A stretch of 64,000 nucleotides of DNA from JABDQW01 sp942492025 (GTDB lineage Bacteria; Pseudomonadota; Gammaproteobacteria; SZUA-229). Position 1 is the stretch's first letter. Each line of letters begins with the position of its first letter. A program made the position numbers and the translations under genes. Below the pieces are notes generated by a model. It worked only from the letters and a program-made list of their open reading frames with translations, was not told where the DNA came from and made no database searches. This document shows positions 9,261-17,960 of the stretch, one piece after another. The stretch is taken from the NCBI GenBank assembly GCA_942492025.1, contig CALODJ010000010.1:496001-560000 (forward strand). The letters run 5' to 3'.

Positions 9261-12200
9261 ATGAAGACTTCCCTGATAAGCCTGTTGCGCCAGAATGCGC
9301 TGTTTATGAACAGCACGGCACTGATCACTGCGTTAACCTTTAGCATGCTGGTGACGTCGCCGGCGGCGATGGCATTGCGTAAGGCTGATGTTAATCTGGT
9401 AGAGGCCGGCGAAACTCATCCTGAAGCCCGTTTGTCCAGCCTGCTTGAGCAGATCACCCGCAAGTTCGATTTGCTGGAGGCGGCGCACGGAGCAGGGCAA
9501 GCCACGGATAACATCGTCAGCGAACTTGATGGACTGCAGGACCAGATGATCGATCTCGACAATGAAGTCATGGCCAACTTCGAAGCGATGGAACAAACGC
9601 TTAAAGATAAGAAACTGCCCATGACCATCCTCCAACGCCACCATGACATGGTAGCCCACTACCAGGCCCACCGTGCCCGCATCATTGAACAGTTCGAAGA
9701 CAGCGACATGTCGCACTGGCGTTGGCTACTGGGGCGCTGGTGGGGTCGGTTACTCGTCTGGCTCGGTGTCGACATCGAAGAGATCGTCGAATCGCCGTTC
9801 CAGGTTGTAAACCCACGACAGTTCAAACGCTCGCACCAGGCTTTTGATCCTAACAACCTGCCGAACAAGAGCATGCGCCCTGATAAGGACAACAAGCCAA
9901 AACGATCAAAACAGGACTATCGGCAGGCCAGCCTGTTCAACAGCCCGGTCAACAAGGTCGCCAATCTCGGTGATTTCAGCTATGACGCCCTGGCCGGTGC
10001 GTCCGATCCGGCTTACCTGGCCGAAACCGACGAGGTGGTCCTGACTCTACGAATCAAGGAGCAGGCACAGCTGTTGAATTATGACCCAGTGAAGATCTAT
10101 CACTGGGTACGCAATAATGTCGAATGGCAACCCACCTGGGGTGCAGTGCAAGATGCCGAGCTGACCCTGGATGCCCGCCGCGGTAACGCGATGGACATCG
10201 CCAGCCTGACCATCGCCCTGCTAAGGGCTTCGCAGATCCCGGCACGCTATGTCCACGGCACTATCGAGGTACCGGAAGCGCCGTATCGTAACTGGGCCGG
10301 TGGTTTCACCAGTATCGATGCCGCGGCTGACTTCGCCGCCTCAGGCGGCATTCCATCCGCGGTGGCCATCTTGGGCGGCAAAATCTCACATGTCCAGCTC
10401 GAACACGTTTGGGTGGAAGCCGCAATCGACTACTTCCCGTCACGCGGCGCCATTAACCAAGATGCAGATGCGTGGGTACAGATGGACCCAAGCTACAAGC
10501 TGTACGAATACCTGCAAGGACTGGATGCGGTGCAAATTAGCGGCATTGATAAAAACCAGCTGGCCAACGATTTTCTCGCTAGCGGTACCCTCAACGAGAC
10601 CGAAGGCTGGATACAGGGCTTCGATCCCGCCATTCTGGAGACTGCACACGCGCAGGCACAAACAGCGTTAGAAGATTACATCACCACCAACATGACGGAT
10701 CCGACCAATGGTGACATCATCGGTGGGCGCAAGACCATTATTCAGGAATACCCGGTGCTGCCATCCAGTCTGCCGAATAGAATCCTGGTTGAAGGTGCAC
10801 GCTACGATAAGCTGCCGAGCCAGTTGCAGCAGCAGGTCACTTACACGTTGGGATACGATGAGTTCAGGCAACCTTATAATCCAACCACATTTGCCTGGTC
10901 TACACTTAACAATCAAAAAGTCACATTGTCATTTCGACCAGCGAAGCTCGATGATGAAATTGCATTACAGTCATTGATTCCGGAAGGGGAGATCACTGAT
11001 ATCAGCCAGTTACCGCAGAGCATTCCCAGCTACTTGATTGAAGTAGTGCCGGAGTTAATCGTCAATGGAGAGCTCAAGATCACTGGCCTCCCGATGAAGC
11101 TGGGGGAGGAACTGGCTTTCAATACTAAAATAAGATTCTTGGGTAGATCAAAGCAAGAAAATTATACATATAAAGTTATTGCAGGTTCGTATTTGTCAGT
11201 GAATGTGGTAGCAGGGAATGTGTCGTCACGAAAGCTGAGCGACCTGCAGGCTAATCTGAATGCCACCAAAGCGAAACTTGAGAGCAATGACCCCGTCCAG
11301 ATCAATGCACTGACTCGGCAGGAAATCCTCGGAGATATGTTCTATACAGGCACAATGGGTTATTTCGCACAACTGAACGCTATCAGTCAGGTCGCAGGGC
11401 TTGGCAGCGGCGCGCAGTACCAGCTTGCATCGGGTCACGGCACCTTTGGTTACGAGCCCAAGGTGGACTATCTGTTTGGGTTCCCGACAGCGATCCAGCT
11501 GGGTGGTGTGGTGTTGGACATCCCACTCAGCATAGTCACGGCGACCAATGACGGCAATGCCGACAACAAGAGGGACTTCGTAATGCAGGTTGGCGTGCTG
11601 AGTTCGGTGCTGGAACATGCCACACCAGAACAGATGTTTAACAACCCACTCAATCCAACTGACGCGATCAGCGCGGTTAAGGCCTTGCAGATTGCAGCTG
11701 CGCAGGGGCAGCGTACCTATCAGATCACACAGGCCAATATCAACAATGTGCTACCGTTGCTCCACCTAAGTGCGAACACCGAAGCTGAGATCGTGGTATC
11801 TGTGAATGCGGGGCTAGAAGTCATTACGCATACTGATCAGGTGAGTGTGCCGGGGTATACAGGGGAAGGGTATATCATCTACGATCCGGTCACAGGGAGT
11901 GGGGCTTACAAGATTGGGGGTGGGCAGAATGGGGCTTTTATGGCTCTGGATTATATTATTGCAGTGTTAGATTTATTCTATGGGTTTCTAAGTGCTCTAA
12001 CCTCAGCTTTCGGGCCGGTCTCAAAAATACTAAACTCTATTTCAAACGTTATAAAGACTGCAAGATTTGTGCATGATGTACTAACAACAAATGAAAAATG
12101 TGATCTGGTGACAGTTGCGATTCTTCTTCTTACGATGTTTTCAGTCATTGGCTTGGCATTTGCTCAATTGGCAACGACCCTCTCTAATCCGCTGCTTGGC

Positions 12201-12266
12201 TTTAGTGTAGGGATAATTATTGATGAGGGTGTTGATATAATATTAGGGTATTCTTCTGCATGCTGA
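9261..12266 (+). CDS. Transglutaminase-like superfamily protein with a hydrophobic C-terminal tip
   Basis: The product has 1001 residues and a likely signal sequence (about 15-39). A coiled helical region is followed by a transglutaminase-core-like domain (about 260-430). The usual Gly-x-Cys segment reads GNAMD, so Ala310 stands where the catalytic Cys belongs. A candidate His (H382, in EHVWVEA) and Asp (D409, in WVQMDPS) are present. The flanking motifs LLRASQIPARYVHG and GTIEVPE mark a family often found in giant secreted proteins. Near residues 879-893 a Gly-rich segment (DPVTGSGAYKIGGG) ends the conserved part. The remaining roughly 110 residues are strongly hydrophobic, and their DNA is visibly AT-richer. 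The gene sits between the 3078-residue protein gene and a small membrane-protein gene that overlaps its end. Its function is unknown; a toxin-like tip is possible. Confidence 0.88.
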   Translation: MKTSLISLLRQNALFMNSTALITALTFSMLVTSPAAMALRKADVNLVEAGETHPEARLSSLLEQITRKFDLLEAAHGAGQATDNIVSELDGLQDQMIDLDNEVMANFEAMEQTLKDKKLPMTILQRHHDMVAHYQAHRARIIEQFEDSDMSHWRWLLGRWWGRLLVWLGVDIEEIVESPFQVVNPRQFKRSHQAFDPNNLPNKSMRPDKDNKPKRSKQDYRQASLFNSPVNKVANLGDFSYDALAGASDPAYLAETDEVVLTLRIKEQAQLLNYDPVKIYHWVRNNVEWQPTWGAVQDAELTLDARRGNAMDIASLTIALLRASQIPARYVHGTIEVPEAPYRNWAGGFTSIDAAADFAASGGIPSAVAILGGKISHVQLEHVWVEAAIDYFPSRGAINQDADAWVQMDPSYKLYEYLQGLDAVQISGIDKNQLANDFLASGTLNETEGWIQGFDPAILETAHAQAQTALEDYITTNMTDPTNGDIIGGRKTIIQEYPVLPSSLPNRILVEGARYDKLPSQLQQQVTYTLGYDEFRQPYNPTTFAWSTLNNQKVTLSFRPAKLDDEIALQSLIPEGEITDISQLPQSIPSYLIEVVPELIVNGELKITGLPMKLGEELAFNTKIRFLGRSKQENYTYKVIAGSYLSVNVVAGNVSSRKLSDLQANLNATKAKLESNDPVQINALTRQEILGDMFYTGTMGYFAQLNAISQVAGLGSGAQYQLASGHGTFGYEPKVDYLFGFPTAIQLGGVVLDIPLSIVTATNDGNADNKRDFVMQVGVLSSVLEHATPEQMFNNPLNPTDAISAVKALQIAAAQGQRTYQITQANINNVLPLLHLSANTEAEIVVSVNAGLEVITHTDQVSVPGYTGEGYIIYDPVTGSGAYKIGGGQNGAFMALDYIIAVLDLFYGFLSALTSAFGPVSKILNSISNVIKTARFVHDVLTTNEKCDLVTVAILLLTMFSVIGLAFAQLATTLSNPLLGFSVGIIIDEGVDIILGYSSAC

Positions 12267-12745
12267 CATCTATTTTCGATTTGTTATTCTTAATGTCAAT
12301 TGCGTGTATAGTCTATAGTGCTAGGAAATACTATTTATACTACTCAATGAATGCTTGGCTTGAAGTAGATGCGGTAATATTATCTATCAATGAAGAGGCT
12401 GAAAAAGTCCTCTTGTCTGAAGTTGCATCAATGAACTATTATTATCCTCGAATGAAATATCGTTACCACTACGGTGATGTAACGTACCAATCGGATATCG
12501 TTGGTAATGACATTAAAAGTATATGGATGCCCGAGTTTGATGACTTCTCTTACCCAACTAAAAGAGAAGACTATTTCTGGAACAATTGGAAAAAAGGTGG
12601 CTCAATAAAAGTATTTATAAATCCGAAAAAACCTGAGAAATCGATAATTGTAAAACCAATAGAAAGGAAGGATTTAAATTATGAGTTTCTTAAATTGTTT
12701 TGCGGGATTGCAATATTGTTGGTTTGGTTATTCCTGAAAGCGTAA
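12260..12745 (+). CDS. Small DUF3592-like membrane protein, candidate immunity partner
   Basis: This is a 161-residue protein with one N-terminal (about 4-27) and one C-terminal (about 143-160) membrane segment. Between them is a polar domain with DUF3592-like features (W-x-x-V-x-A near the start, YxYxYGDVxYxS, and a region around 110-125 ending VFINPKKPEKS). The start overlaps the stop of the transglutaminase-like gene by seven bases, so translation is probably coupled. Its DNA is markedly AT-rich compared with the upstream genes, as is the tip of the preceding gene, which suggests the tip and this gene were acquired together. An immunity role is inferred from position, size and membrane topology only. 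Confidence 0.75.
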   Translation: MLTSIFDLLFLMSIACIVYSARKYYLYYSMNAWLEVDAVILSINEEAEKVLLSEVASMNYYYPRMKYRYHYGDVTYQSDIVGNDIKSIWMPEFDDFSYPTKREDYFWNNWKKGGSIKVFINPKKPEKSIIVKPIERKDLNYEFLKLFCGIAILLVWLFLKA

Positions 12746-12877
12746 GAGGTTTATTTTAGGCTTGTCAGCTCAATATAGGTAATTATGATTCGGGGTCACT
12801 GCTATCCTGCCTAATTCCCAATCGAGGATAAATACCACTAAACGTAGAGTGCCACCGACTTGACTTTGCTCTGAAAT

Positions 12878-13366
12878 CTACAGACCAATTCCTACACCAA
12901 TACCAAAGTGGACATTACTGCGGTTGCGATCACTGGTCTGCGGCCACAGGTGCAACTGGCTGTCAGAGATGACTGGATAGTTGTAGGTTGTCTCGCCAAC
13001 TTGGCCGCTCTGGCTGCCGCTGATACTGCCTAACACGGTTAATTGCCTTCCCTGTGCGTACGTGGTTGGTTCAAGATAGCCCGAGTGTTTGATGATGAAT
13101 CGACCTAGCGGTTTGCTTTCCAGCCTGGGCTGACTGCTGGCATTTAACGGATAAGCCAGGACTTCAATTTGGGTTCCATCTTTAAGGTTACGGGTATCCA
13201 GTATGGTTCCACCCCAGAGTGCGACCTTGTCGCGGCTGACTTCAGGTTCGGCGATCACGCTCTGCGGTGTCAGTGAACGGTCGACCTGTGAAGTATCAAA
13301 CTCGGGCGTGCTGGCACAGCCCAGCAACACGGCGAAAAAGACCGGTAAAACTATTTTGTAAGGCAT
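12878..13366 (-). CDS. Slp family outer-membrane lipoprotein (second of a tandem pair)
   Basis: The product has about 162 residues, with a lipoprotein signal ending in VLLGC. The Slp family signature follows: VALWGGTILDTRNLKDGT, then SRPLGRFI-like and PTTYAQGRQLTVLG blocks, and YPVI near the end. I place the start at the ATG at 13366, because it directly precedes the lipoprotein signal; the frame is open further upstream but would run into the neighbouring gene. The stop of the upstream paralogue lies only 19 bases away, so the two genes are a tandem duplication in one transcript. Slp proteins are induced by starvation or stationary phase in enterobacteria; their biochemical role is unknown. 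Confidence 0.85.
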   Translation of the reverse strand: MPYKIVLPVFFAVLLGCASTPEFDTSQVDRSLTPQSVIAEPEVSRDKVALWGGTILDTRNLKDGTQIEVLAYPLNASSQPRLESKPLGRFIIKHSGYLEPTTYAQGRQLTVLGSISGSQSGQVGETTYNYPVISDSQLHLWPQTSDRNRSNVHFGIGVGIGL

Positions 13367-13385
13367 GAGTACTCTACTTCGGCCA

Positions 13386-13949
13386 TTAATGGTGGCGGTG
13401 GTGGTGATGAGGATAATGATGAGGGTAATATAACGGATAATACGGATACCACGGATCATACCACCAGTACGGTGGATAGTTTACGTAGGTCGGATCTACT
13501 TTGACCGGCCAGATATAATAGTTCTGCACCTGGACCACTGGGTATTCGTAGGGAAATTCACCTACATCACGTGTCTGCGTTTTGAGTAGTGTACCTGTGA
13601 CGGTGATTTCACGCTCAGCGGTGAATACCGTCGGTTCGAGGAATTGATCGATTATCGCAATAAATCGCCCCGTGCTCTGATCGGAGACCTGCGGTTCACC
13701 CTTGTTACTCAAAGGAAAAGCAACGACGGTCAGCGAACTGTTATTCTGTGTGTTTTTAGTGTCCAGGATAACACCACCCCAACGGACTTTTCGGGAAAGA
13801 TAAGCGTCCGGTGTGTCGCGCACCTCGCCGACGCCAGGAGCGCCCTCGATCGGCTGTTTGATCTCAGGCGGGATGTGCGTGCTGCAGGCTGATATCGACA
13901 TGAGCAAAACCAGTGCAACAGATCCAAGCAGAGTTTGTACAGACTTCAT
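13386..13949 (-). CDS. Slp family outer-membrane lipoprotein with Tyr/Pro/His-rich tail
   Basis: The product has about 187 residues, with a lipoprotein signal and lipobox (LMSISAC). It contains the Slp signature (VRWGGVILDTKNTQNN, TGRFIAIIDQFLEPTVF, REITVTGTLL, YEYPVV). The last 30 or so residues are almost entirely Tyr, Pro, Trp and His and end in repeated His, an extension its downstream paralogue lacks. I chose the ATG at 13949; a GTG two codons upstream (13955) is possible. The two paralogues share the core domain, consistent with duplication. The His-rich tail could bind metal ions, which is inference. Confidence 0.85.
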   Translation of the reverse strand: MKSVQTLLGSVALVLLMSISACSTHIPPEIKQPIEGAPGVGEVRDTPDAYLSRKVRWGGVILDTKNTQNNSSLTVVAFPLSNKGEPQVSDQSTGRFIAIIDQFLEPTVFTAEREITVTGTLLKTQTRDVGEFPYEYPVVQVQNYYIWPVKVDPTYVNYPPYWWYDPWYPYYPLYYPHHYPHHHHRHH

Positions 13950-14156
13950 GAACACTGATAGTAGGAGTTTCGATATAATCTATTGACAGTTTTTATGCGT
14001 GATAATTTCATAACCTCAATCAATAAGATATCAGCGGTTATCGTAGCAAATTCGTGCGTATTCAGGGGCAGACCAACTTTCGCCATACCATGAGTAAATG
14101 ACTGAATGAATTCAGGTATTTAGTAACCTATAACCGTGTTATGAGTGAAGCCCTAA

Positions 14157-15527
14157 TTGAATAAATTACCACTGGATGGATCACTGCTGCGTATCTCTTT
14201 GTTGGGTGCTTTAACCGGCTTGATGGCGGGTGTGGTGGTTACTCTGTTCAGGCTCTCTATTGAGTTGAGTCAAACTTTCTTACTGCCTGGCGGCCAGCTC
14301 GGCAATTATGAGGCCCTGCCAGGCTGGCTTGTGTTTCTGTTTCCTGTTTCAGGCGCACTGATTCTGGCTTTGATTTATGAGCGCCTGCCTGTGGGGCAAC
14401 GCGCAGTCGGTATTGTGCATGTGCTGGATTATCTGCGCTTTCGCAAACAGAGGCTACCTTTTGCCAACGCGATGGTGCAATTTATTGGCGGTTTGCTGGC
14501 GATTGTTTCAGGTAACTCGGTTGACCGTGAAGGCCCCGGTGTGCACCTGGGGGCGGCGACAGCAGCCTTGCTCAACAAAAGAATAAAACTGACCGAGGAT
14601 GAAAGTTATCTGCTGGCTGCAGCCGGTGGTGCCGCAGCCATAGCGGCAGCATTTAATACCCCGCTTGCCGGGGTGATGTTTGTCATCGAGGTGCTGCGAG
14701 TACGTTATACCGTTACCAATATTGTGCCGGTAATTGTGGCGTCGGTTGTCGGTACAATCATCAGCCGTATTGTCTACGGCGAGAGCCCCGCGTTTGCACT
14801 GCCAGCGTTGTCGATAGGTTCGCTGGCTGAATTGCCGGTTGTTTTACTCATGGGTGTGCTGATTGGCGTGCTCGCCGCCGCATTTATACTTGTAACGAAA
14901 TACACCGCAGAGCGAACCATCAGCTGGCGCCCGCTTTTCGGTTTCGTTCTGGCCGGTACGGCTACCGGTTTGCTGGGGCAATGGGCACCGGAAATTTTGG
15001 GCTTGAGTTATGATGCCTTGAACCGGATTTTTCAAAATGAGCTGGGCTTACAAACGTTGGTACTGTTATTGTTTGCCAAACTCGTTGCCACGGCTATTTC
15101 TATTGGAGTGCGTTTACCCGGTGGTTTGATTGGCCCATCGTTGATTATGGGTGGCACTGTCGGCGCTTTGACCGCGTCACTGATCAATAACTGGTACCCT
15201 TTCTATAGTGGATCAGCCGGTTTTTATGCCATGATCGGCATGGTGGCTATGATGGGTGGCGTATTACGTGCACCGTTAGCCGCACTGGTCGCGCTGATCG
15301 AGTTGACAGGCAATTTGAATATAATATTGCCTGGCATGATTGCGGTGGTATCGGCTGAAATTACCGTACGTGCGTTGACCGGTGATGTCTCGGCTTTTAC
15401 TGCAATGTTAAAGGTCCAGCATGCGCGTGAGGCAACGCAGCAGGATGCTTTGAAAACAACAGCAGTGGTTAGTGATGATGCTACCGATAAAGATGACACT
15501 AAAGCCGGGGAAGACGATATAACTTGA
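14157..15527 (+). CDS. ClC family chloride channel/transporter
   Basis: This is a 456-residue polytopic protein of the ClC family. It has the gating-glutamate motif REGPGVHLGA (E125), the AFNTPLAG...FVIEVLR segment and the GGLIGPSLIMGG loop. The first selectivity loop reads AVGIVHV rather than the classical GSGIP. At the position of the internal proton glutamate of coupled antiporters there is Val179, preceded by Glu178. The C-terminal Tyr that lines the pore appears to be Phe (DVSAFTAML). These substitutions resemble channel-type members and suggest passive anion conductance, which is inference. There are no CBS domains; the C-terminal tail is short and acidic. The start is a TTG at 14157; the next in-frame ATG would remove most of the first helix. 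Confidence 0.88.
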   Translation: MNKLPLDGSLLRISLLGALTGLMAGVVVTLFRLSIELSQTFLLPGGQLGNYEALPGWLVFLFPVSGALILALIYERLPVGQRAVGIVHVLDYLRFRKQRLPFANAMVQFIGGLLAIVSGNSVDREGPGVHLGAATAALLNKRIKLTEDESYLLAAAGGAAAIAAAFNTPLAGVMFVIEVLRVRYTVTNIVPVIVASVVGTIISRIVYGESPAFALPALSIGSLAELPVVLLMGVLIGVLAAAFILVTKYTAERTISWRPLFGFVLAGTATGLLGQWAPEILGLSYDALNRIFQNELGLQTLVLLLFAKLVATAISIGVRLPGGLIGPSLIMGGTVGALTASLINNWYPFYSGSAGFYAMIGMVAMMGGVLRAPLAALVALIELTGNLNIILPGMIAVVSAEITVRALTGDVSAFTAMLKVQHAREATQQDALKTTAVVSDDATDKDDTKAGEDDIT

Positions 15528-15542
15528 TGATCTTCAGCCTGT

Positions 15543-16085
15543 TTACCACGTTAAGTCATCTGGTATCTGATAGGCTGAATACGGATCGTTTTCATCAGCG
15601 GGTTGTTGATCCTCATTGAAAACAATGACACGTTTTTCATTTCGTCGCTGGATTTTTTCTGCAATGTTTTGGGGTACTAGCTCATATCGGCCCTCTATGC
15701 GTGCTATACCTAATTTCCCTTCTATGATTCGTTGTTTCATATCTGCATTAATATATATGCGTTTAACTTTTTTGTGATGTTCGAAGTTGTAGACGATTTC
15801 GCATTTATCATCTCTTGTTAAGCAATTGTCCATAATGAGTTGATTAATCTCATTAGAAATGGCTTTTTGGCGTGCTTGTTCTTCTTTCTTCTTGTTTAAT
15901 TCACGGTCTCGCTTTGCTTTCTCTTCTGCAGCTTGTTGTGCTTTTAGCTTGCTTTCATCGACTAGTGCCTTTTTTTTAGAATGCTGTTGTTTCTTTTTTT
16001 TATTTTTATCCTGTCTTGCTTTTTGGACTTGCTGTCTGGTGACCAGGCCGGCTTTTAGAAGCTGATCTTGAAACGGGTTGTTCAT
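15543..16085 (-). CDS. DUF2058 family protein (YaiL-like)
   Basis: The 180-residue protein begins MNNPFQDQLLKAGLV and is followed by a long Lys/Gln/Glu-rich helical stretch (about 20-75). The C-terminal part carries the DUF2058 core (YNFEHHKKVKRIYIN, LGIARIEGRYELVP, IAEKIQRR). The E. coli relative YaiL has been described as nucleoprotein- or polynucleotide-associated, but its activity is not established. The gene converges with the ClC gene (16 bases between stops) and is preceded upstream by a 154-bp dispersed element. Confidence 0.9.
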   Translation of the reverse strand: MNNPFQDQLLKAGLVTRQQVQKARQDKNKKKKQQHSKKKALVDESKLKAQQAAEEKAKRDRELNKKKEEQARQKAISNEINQLIMDNCLTRDDKCEIVYNFEHHKKVKRIYINADMKQRIIEGKLGIARIEGRYELVPQNIAEKIQRRNEKRVIVFNEDQQPADENDPYSAYQIPDDLTW

Positions 16086-16188
16086 TCTATCGGTCTCGTT
16101 ATTTGTGCGTTATTTGAGCTAGTGGTGATCGCATTGTGAAAGTTGCTGTAAGGACACATATTAAACTAATGGCTCGCGGCATTAAGTT

Positions 16189-16342
16189 AAGGAAACTCTG
16201 ATTAATTCAGAGTTTCCGCGGCGCACGGATGCGCCGCCATTTTCAATCGCCTTAAGCGATTGAAAATGGCGGGAAACAGAAAATCGCATTTTATGCTTCC
16301 CGTGCTCTGATAATTCACGGATGAATTATTCAGAGCTTCCTT
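16189..16342 (+). repeat. 154-bp dispersed hairpin element, copy 1
   Basis: The termini are imperfect inverted repeats of about 22 bases (TTAAGGAAACTCTGA... and ...TCAGAGCTTCCTTAA). The copy folds into consecutive hairpins. The first is a 27-base palindrome (16191-16217), and a GCGCC stem follows. Next is a central stem of CATTTTCAATCGC with GCGATTGAAAATG, then a stem around an ATCGCATT centre. The last is a right-hand stem of CTCTGATAATTC with GAATTATTCAGAG. Two further copies of identical length are at 49768 (reversed) and 54726. No protein is encoded, so it is a MITE- or REP/BIME-like element. Confidence 0.9.
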
Positions 16343-16542
16343 AAATGTTAACGTTGTATCGTGAAAAAATAAAGAGATCAGTCACGACACAGCGCCCCAT
16401 CCCGCTGCGGCTACCTTAATAACCTCACCTGGGTTATTATGGCTACCATAGCCTGTGTGGCCGACTGAAGCGACTGTTCTTACTTATTGGACACAGCCCC
16501 CCCCCGTCGCTGGACTGGCACACACCCAATGCGGAGGTTATC
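16343..16542. other. Intergenic leader of the phosphoribulokinase gene
   Basis: About 200 bases between the hairpin element and the kinase start hold no gene. A small inverted repeat, TAATAACC/GGTTATTA (16417-16439), and a C-rich run near 16500 are visible. A GGAGG site precedes the ATG at 16543. I saw no convincing promoter boxes. Confidence 0.4.
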
Positions 16543-17430
16543 ATGTCGAGAAAACATCCTATCATTGCCATTACCGGATCTTCAGGAGCCGGAACAACGA
16601 CGGTGAAAGACGCTGTGTCGAACATCTTCGATCGGGTGGGTGCTAACGCCGCCTTCGTGGAAGGCGACAGCTTTCACCGCTATGACCGCAAGGAGATGAA
16701 GCGGGCAGTAGCCAAGGCAAAGGAGGAAGGCCGCAATCTTAGCCACTTCGGTCCGGAGGGTAATCTGTTCGACAAGCAATACGAACTATTCACCAGCTAT
16801 AGCGAGACCTGCTCCGGATTCATTCGCCACTATATCCATAACGAAGAAGAGGCAGCTCAATACAAGCAGAAGCCCGGCACCTTCACCGATTGGGAGCCAC
16901 TACCGTCCGATACCGATCTGTTGTTCTATGAAGGCCTGCATGGCGGCGTCGTTACTGATGAGTTCAATATAGCTGCGCAGGTGGACCTGCTCATCGGAGT
17001 GGCGCCGACGATCAACCTGGAGTGGATACAGAAAATTTGCCGGGACACCAACGATCGGGGCTACAAATCAGAAGACGTGATCGACATCATCAATCGTCGA
17101 ATGTATGACTATATGAAGTACATCCTTCCCCAGTTCGACTCCACTCACATCAATTTTCAGCGCATACCCGTCCTCGACACCTCCAACCCACTTGGTGACC
17201 GCAGTATTCCCACGGCGGACCAGAGCCTGGTGCTGATCCACTTTTTGAAACCCAAGCCCTCAGTGGAATACAAATTGAACCTCAAAGGGCTGATAGAAGG
17301 TTCCTTTATCACCGGTTTTAACACACTAGTGATACCAGGCGGCAAGATGGGCTATGCCATGGAACTGATACTGACCAAGCGCGTGATGGATCTGATGAAA
17401 AAACGCGGGCATCTGGAGGACGGTGTCTGA
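16543..17430 (+). CDS. prkB: Phosphoribulokinase (PrkB type)
   Basis: The 295-residue enzyme is predicted to phosphorylate ribulose 5-phosphate to ribulose 1,5-bisphosphate in the cytosol. The P-loop is GSSGAGTT (residues 12-19). VEGDSFHRYDRKEMK, YEGLHGGVV, NLEWIQK and VIPGGKMGYAMELI match the class I bacterial family, and the length is normal. No Rubisco or other Calvin-cycle gene lies in the window. E. coli and other heterotrophs also carry prkB, so autotrophy cannot be concluded. The gene is monocistronic by spacing. Confidence 0.93.
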   Translation: MSRKHPIIAITGSSGAGTTTVKDAVSNIFDRVGANAAFVEGDSFHRYDRKEMKRAVAKAKEEGRNLSHFGPEGNLFDKQYELFTSYSETCSGFIRHYIHNEEEAAQYKQKPGTFTDWEPLPSDTDLLFYEGLHGGVVTDEFNIAAQVDLLIGVAPTINLEWIQKICRDTNDRGYKSEDVIDIINRRMYDYMKYILPQFDSTHINFQRIPVLDTSNPLGDRSIPTADQSLVLIHFLKPKPSVEYKLNLKGLIEGSFITGFNTLVIPGGKMGYAMELILTKRVMDLMKKRGHLEDGV

Positions 17431-17960
17431 TCCACCTTTCTGCCGGTCAGCAATAAACAGAAAGCGACAAACCGGACACACAAGAATTGCAGTACCTTCG
17501 GTCGTTCATGGTAACCCGCCAAGCCAGCGCTAGTCTGATCGAGCAGAACACCAGTAATGATGGCGATTGCCATTTTATTGATTTTGGGTCAATGGATGTC
17601 TTTGTTTGTTTTTACTGAGATCAAGGAAACCAGGCAATCGACTCAAGTATCCAGTTGCAATATGAGGGCATGATGCAGGATGTCTTTTGACCTAATGGCG
17701 GGCTCGAAGTGGAGGTCAGGGTGGACGCTTTTCTGGCGAGGGAGACTAATTCAGCGAGGTTTTGTGAAAAACAAGGGGAATAATCGGGGCGAGATTACTC
17801 CATTCGCGGTGGACTTAAGGTAGGAGGGTGTTTATTCTTTCCGCTCTCGGATATTCTATGGTGGACATGTGTTTCAAAGTCAATTCAGACGTCCTAAAAG
17901 AGCCTGTCTAGTGTACTATATGGCAGACGGAAAAATCGGGATTTAAGCGGAGTAAGGCGG
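17431..17960. other. 530-base gap without recognisable gene
   Basis: No open frame here has family features or a good ribosome site, and no strong hairpin followed by a T run was found after the kinase gene. The last 60 bases presumably hold the promoter of the next gene. An AGTAAGG sequence directly precedes the ATG at 17961. Confidence 0.35.

Noticed and set aside
16543..17430. Phosphoribulokinase as proof of Calvin-cycle autotrophy
   Set aside because: PrkB-type enzymes are present in heterotrophs such as E. coli, and no Rubisco or other cycle gene is in the window.
17352..17573. 73-codon minus-strand frame over the end of the phosphoribulokinase gene
   Set aside because: Overlaps the conserved kinase C-terminus and has no ribosome site or recognisable domain.
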